Under the pieces are notes generated by a model. It did no database searches. It had not been told where the DNA came from and worked only from the letters and a program-made list of their open reading frames with translations. The position numbers and the translations under genes were made by a program. From Kribbella rubisoli (GTDB lineage Bacteria; Actinomycetota; Actinomycetes; Propionibacteriales; Kribbellaceae), in NCBI RefSeq assembly GCF_004217145.1, contig NZ_SHKR01000012.1, positions 992,001 through 1,056,000 on the forward strand: a stretch of 64,000 nt of DNA. Direction: 5' to 3'. This document shows positions 60,776-64,000 of this stretch, one piece after another (the first letter of the stretch is position 1; every line of letters begins with the position of its first letter).

Positions 60776-63514
60776 GTGCCCATCTTGCGGGGGCGTCAGT
60801 CTGAATGCCGGCAGCTACAGCGGCTGGTCGATGCCGTCCGTCACGGTGATAGCCGGGCCTTGGTGATTTCCGGTGAGGCGGGGATCGGCAAGTCGGCGTT
60901 GCTCACGTATCTGGAGGCCGAGGCTTCCGGCTGCTCGGTGGTGCGGGTGGCCGGGGTACAGGCTGAGGTGGAGCTGGCCTATGCCGGGTTGCATCAACTG
61001 TGTTCGCCGCTACTGGACCGGCTGGACCGGATCCCGGCGCCGCAGCGTGATGCCCTCCGCACTGCCTTCGGCCTGGGGTCCGGGCCGGCGCCCGATCGCT
61101 TCCTGGTCGGCCTGGCCCTCTTGAGCTTGATGGCCGCTGCGGCGGCCGAGCGCCCGCTCGTCTGCGCGGTCGACGACGCACAATGGCTGGATCGCACGTC
61201 GAGCGAGAGTCTTGCGTTCGTGGGTCGCAGGTTGATGGCGGAGTCTGTTCTGCTGGTGTTCGCGCTGCGGGACTCTGCCGACGTGCAGTCGTTCGCGGGG
61301 CTGCCGCAACTGGTCCTGCCCGGTCTGCTGCCGGAGGATGCCAAGGACCTCCTGGCGGCGGCGATTCCCGGACCGCTGGATGAGGGGGTGCGGGACCGCA
61401 TCGTCGCCGAGACACGCGGGAATCCACTCGCACTGCTGGAGCTGCCCCGAGGACTGACCTACGCCGAGCTAGCGGGTGGATTTCGCCTGCCGGAACCGCA
61501 GGACCTGTCGGACCGGATCGAGTCGAGCTTCCAGCGCCGACTCGACGTACTGCCGTCCGATACCCGCCGGTTGCTGCTGCTGGCGGCCGTCGACCCTACC
61601 GGCGAGCCGGCGCTGCTCTATCGCGCGGCATCCTGGCTCGGTGTCAAGGTGGACGGGCATGACCTGACCGGATTCGATGGGCTGCTCGAGTGGGGCACGC
61701 GGGTGATCTTCTGCCATCCACTCGCGCGGTCGGCTGTCTACCGAGCGGCCCCGCCGGAACAGCGCAGGGAGGCACACCGTGCGTTGGCCGAAGCCACCGA
61801 TCCGGTGCGCGACGCTGACCGTCGGATCTGGCATCTTGCGCATGCAACGCAGGAACCCGACGAAGGCCTGGCCGCCGAACTCGAACACTCCGCCGAACGG
61901 GCACAGGCCCGCGGGGGTCTGGCTGCAGCCGCTGCCTTTCTCGAACGAGCGACACAACTGACCCCGGGCCGCACACAGCAGGTATGGCGCGCCCTCGCCG
62001 CCGCGCGATTCGAACTCCAGATCGGCGCACCGGACTCGACGCACACGATGCTCTCGATCGCCGAGGAGGGAGACCCCGACGACCTCCAGCGCGCACACAT
62101 CGACCTGCTGCGAGCAGAAGCCGTCTTCGCCTCGAGCCGTGGCCATGAGGCTCCCGGACTCCTCCTGAGTGCCGCACACCGGCTGGAATCGCTGGACACC
62201 AAGCTGGCTCGGGACACCTACCTGGACGCGCTCTCCGCCGCGATGTTCGCCGGGCGCCTTGCCGTTCGCACGGGTGTCGGCGTAGCCGAGGTGGCCCAGG
62301 CCGCGCGGCGGACCCCGCGTTCACGCGAGCCGGACCATGGTGACCTGCTCTTTGATGCGCTCGTCACCCGCTTCAGCGACGGTTACACCGCCGCAGTCCC
62401 GCTGTCGAAGCGAGCGCTGCGTGCATTCCGTAGTAGCGACCTCACGCTGGAGGACGGGCTGCGATGGTCCTGGCTCGCCGATGCGATCGCGGCGGACCTG
62501 TGGGACGACGAGAGTTGGGACGTCCTCGGCGGTCGCCATGTCCGGCTGGCCAGGGGGGCCGGAGCGCTTGGTGAGCTCGTCCTCGCGCTCAACTCGCGCA
62601 TCGTTCTCGAGCTGTTCGCAGGTCACTCCGGGACAGCGGTGGCGCTGACAGACGAAGCGAGTGTCGTGACCGAGACGATCGGAGCCGGCTCGATGCCCTA
62701 CGGCGCGCTCTGGCTGGCGGCCTGGCAGGGCCGCGAAGAGGCACTCGCGCTGATCGGGGCCTGGGCTGCCGAGGCGGCTGCTCGCGGTGAAGGAATCGGC
62801 CAGACGGTGGCGCAGGCAGCCCGCGCCCTGCTCCTCAACGGCTTGAGGCAGTTCGAAGGCGCGATGGCCGAAGCCCGGCTTGCCAGCGAGTCGCCACAGG
62901 AACTGGCCGCGTCCAACTGGGGACTGACCGAGTTGATCGAGGCAGCGGTCCGCACCGGCCACGACAAAGTAGCTGCCGACGCGTTCGCACGCCTCTCGCA
63001 GATGACGAGTGCAAGTGGCACGGAGTGGGCACACGGACTGGAAGCTCGGTCCCGTGCGTTGATCAGTGATGACGACAGCGCGGAACCGTTCTACCGCGAG
63101 GCGATCGAGCGGCTCGGCCACACGCGGGTGCGTGCCGAGCTGGCCCGGGCCGGCCTCCTGTACGGCGAGTGGCTGCGCCGCCGGGGCCGCCGCCAGGACG
63201 CGCGTGAACAGTTGCGGGCGGCGCACGAGATGTTCACCGAGATGGGAGCCGAGGCTTTCGCCGAGCGCGCCCGTCATGAGCTCACCGCCGTCGGCGAGAA
63301 GTTGCGCAGGCGCGTCCTCCCTGCCGCCGGCCAGCTGACCGCGCGCGAAGCACAGGTCGCCCGCCTGGCCCGCGACGGGCTGTCCAATCCTGAAATCGGC
63401 GCCCGCCTGTTCCTGAGCCCCCGCACCGTCGAGTACCACCTGGGCAACGTCTTCGCAAAGCTCGGCATCACTTCCCGCCACGAGCTCGACCGTCTACCCA
63501 GCGGCGTCCGATAG
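60776..63514 (+). CDS. Large LuxR-family (LAL) ATPase regulator
   Basis: A 912-residue LAL-type regulator. The P-loop GEAGIGKSALL is at 33-43 and Walker B LVCAVDDAQWLD near 125-136. A long helical middle region resembles TPR/MalT-like arrays. The C-terminal LuxR helix-turn-helix is LTAREAQVARLARDGLSNPE and FLSPRTVEYHLGNVFAKLGI. I prefer GTG 60776 (MPILRGRQSE, the usual start of the family) to the in-frame ATG 60566. Confidence 0.9.
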   Translation: MPILRGRQSECRQLQRLVDAVRHGDSRALVISGEAGIGKSALLTYLEAEASGCSVVRVAGVQAEVELAYAGLHQLCSPLLDRLDRIPAPQRDALRTAFGLGSGPAPDRFLVGLALLSLMAAAAAERPLVCAVDDAQWLDRTSSESLAFVGRRLMAESVLLVFALRDSADVQSFAGLPQLVLPGLLPEDAKDLLAAAIPGPLDEGVRDRIVAETRGNPLALLELPRGLTYAELAGGFRLPEPQDLSDRIESSFQRRLDVLPSDTRRLLLLAAVDPTGEPALLYRAASWLGVKVDGHDLTGFDGLLEWGTRVIFCHPLARSAVYRAAPPEQRREAHRALAEATDPVRDADRRIWHLAHATQEPDEGLAAELEHSAERAQARGGLAAAAAFLERATQLTPGRTQQVWRALAAARFELQIGAPDSTHTMLSIAEEGDPDDLQRAHIDLLRAEAVFASSRGHEAPGLLLSAAHRLESLDTKLARDTYLDALSAAMFAGRLAVRTGVGVAEVAQAARRTPRSREPDHGDLLFDALVTRFSDGYTAAVPLSKRALRAFRSSDLTLEDGLRWSWLADAIAADLWDDESWDVLGGRHVRLARGAGALGELVLALNSRIVLELFAGHSGTAVALTDEASVVTETIGAGSMPYGALWLAAWQGREEALALIGAWAAEAAARGEGIGQTVAQAARALLLNGLRQFEGAMAEARLASESPQELAASNWGLTELIEAAVRTGHDKVAADAFARLSQMTSASGTEWAHGLEARSRALISDDDSAEPFYREAIERLGHTRVRAELARAGLLYGEWLRRRGRRQDAREQLRAAHEMFTEMGAEAFAERARHELTAVGEKLRRRVLPAAGQLTAREAQVARLARDGLSNPEIGARLFLSPRTVEYHLGNVFAKLGITSRHELDRLPSGVR

Positions 63515-63583
63515 CGATCGACGAGATCCTCGTGTCAGCGCGGGTGCGGCCGGCGCGTCGTACTTTCGATCGGCCCCGGCACG

Positions 63584-64000
63584 TCAGACCTCCTGGCTCA
63601 TGATGGACGGGCTGGTGCAGTCGAGCCGCACTCGACGTGCGTCGATCAGGCCGAGCTGTACTGCTCGCGGCGGCATGATCGTATTGACAGCCCAATCTGT
63701 TGAGGTACGAGTGCGGTTGCCCGGCAGGGAGTAGAGGTGGTACCCGCGGGTGACTGTCTTGGCGGCCAGGCCGGAGAGCGGGATGTGCAGCGGGTTCGCG
63801 GCCGCCTGGCGGCCACCGAGATCAACCAGGAAGCCGAGGTCGTGATGCTTGTAGGTCTGCAGGTCCTCCCCTCGCAGCGAGGCCGCGACGTTGCGGGCCA
63901 CCAGTTTGCCCTGCCGCTGGGCGTGCTGCGCGGTCATACCCGTGATCGACCCCGGACGCGTGACATCGGGCACCGCCGCGCAGTCCCCGACGGCGAAGAC
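63584..64000 (-). CDS. NADH dehydrogenase (type II)-like flavoprotein, C-terminal part
   Basis: The last ~138 residues of a pyridine-nucleotide disulfide-type oxidoreductase; the gene continues past the right edge. VFAVGDCAAVPDV is the FAD-binding GD motif, followed by TAQHAQRQGKLVARNVAASL, KHHDLGFLVDLGG and a membrane-associated end, as in type II NADH dehydrogenases that pass electrons from NADH to quinone. Confidence 0.85.
   Translation of the reverse strand, partial: VFAVGDCAAVPDVTRPGSITGMTAQHAQRQGKLVARNVAASLRGEDLQTYKHHDLGFLVDLGGRQAAANPLHIPLSGLAAKTVTRGYHLYSLPGNRTRTSTDWAVNTIMPPRAVQLGLIDARRVRLDCTSPSIMSQEV

Overview
The window is high-GC actinobacterial DNA. GTG/TTG starts, GTGA/ATGA stop-start overlaps, Tat and lipobox signals and the gene families present all fit. 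An actinomycete of the Nocardioidaceae/Kribbella type is my best guess, from gene style only. No rRNA, tRNA, CRISPR array or intact insertion sequence is recognised.

Layout. 1-5234: a flavin/heme redox operon made of the end of an ApbE flavin transferase, an OmpR-type response regulator with its kinase, a ferric-reductase-like flavocytochrome, two FMN-binding proteins carrying the SGAT flavinylation motif, and a DUF2231 membrane protein. 5241-9128: a protein tail remnant, a lipoprotein, and a fused deacetylase/family-2 glycosyltransferase with a membrane partner. 9247-11400: a broken RHS gene. 11409-17939: a sugar uptake and hydrolysis locus (six-hairpin glycosidase, ABC binding protein, two permeases, LacI regulator) with two LacI-type operator palindromes in the divergent promoter. 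17943-18814: a chimeric dead gene. 19031-22798: an envelope/stress set (hemerythrin-like, holin-like, DUF3618, YihY). 23059-30844: a secreted protein, a hydrogenase-like remnant, an MFS/flavoprotein/MerR cassette and a hydrolase/CGNR regulator pair. 30858-31905: a run of short gene fragments.

32074-52366 looks like a redox or low-oxygen stress island: SPFH protein, MreB-like ATPase, DksA/TraR zinc-finger proteins, a NarL-type two-component system, an orphan cytochrome oxidase subunit I, ferredoxin with a SufR-like regulator, cupins, a DUF2249 protein, DoxX, universal stress protein plus pyruvate dehydrogenase E1, a PucR regulator, transaldolase, and two paralogous membrane proteins. Six intergenic copies of one dyad (consensus TTGCCGG-N3-CCGGCAA) lie upstream of genes across this island. 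I propose it is one regulon, possibly read by the NarL-type regulator encoded inside it.

52380-64000: a TetR-controlled universal stress gene, another (frameshifted) DksA-type gene, an Mrr-type endonuclease, a LigB-type dioxygenase, a frameshifted AbiEi-type antitoxin, a chloroperoxidase-like hydrolase, a MerR-like regulator with a structured leader, a large LuxR (LAL) regulator and the end of a type II NADH dehydrogenase.

A recurring oddity is decay by internal deletion or single-base shift. At least a dozen genes are truncated, fused or frameshifted, some at C or G runs where sequencing error is a real alternative.
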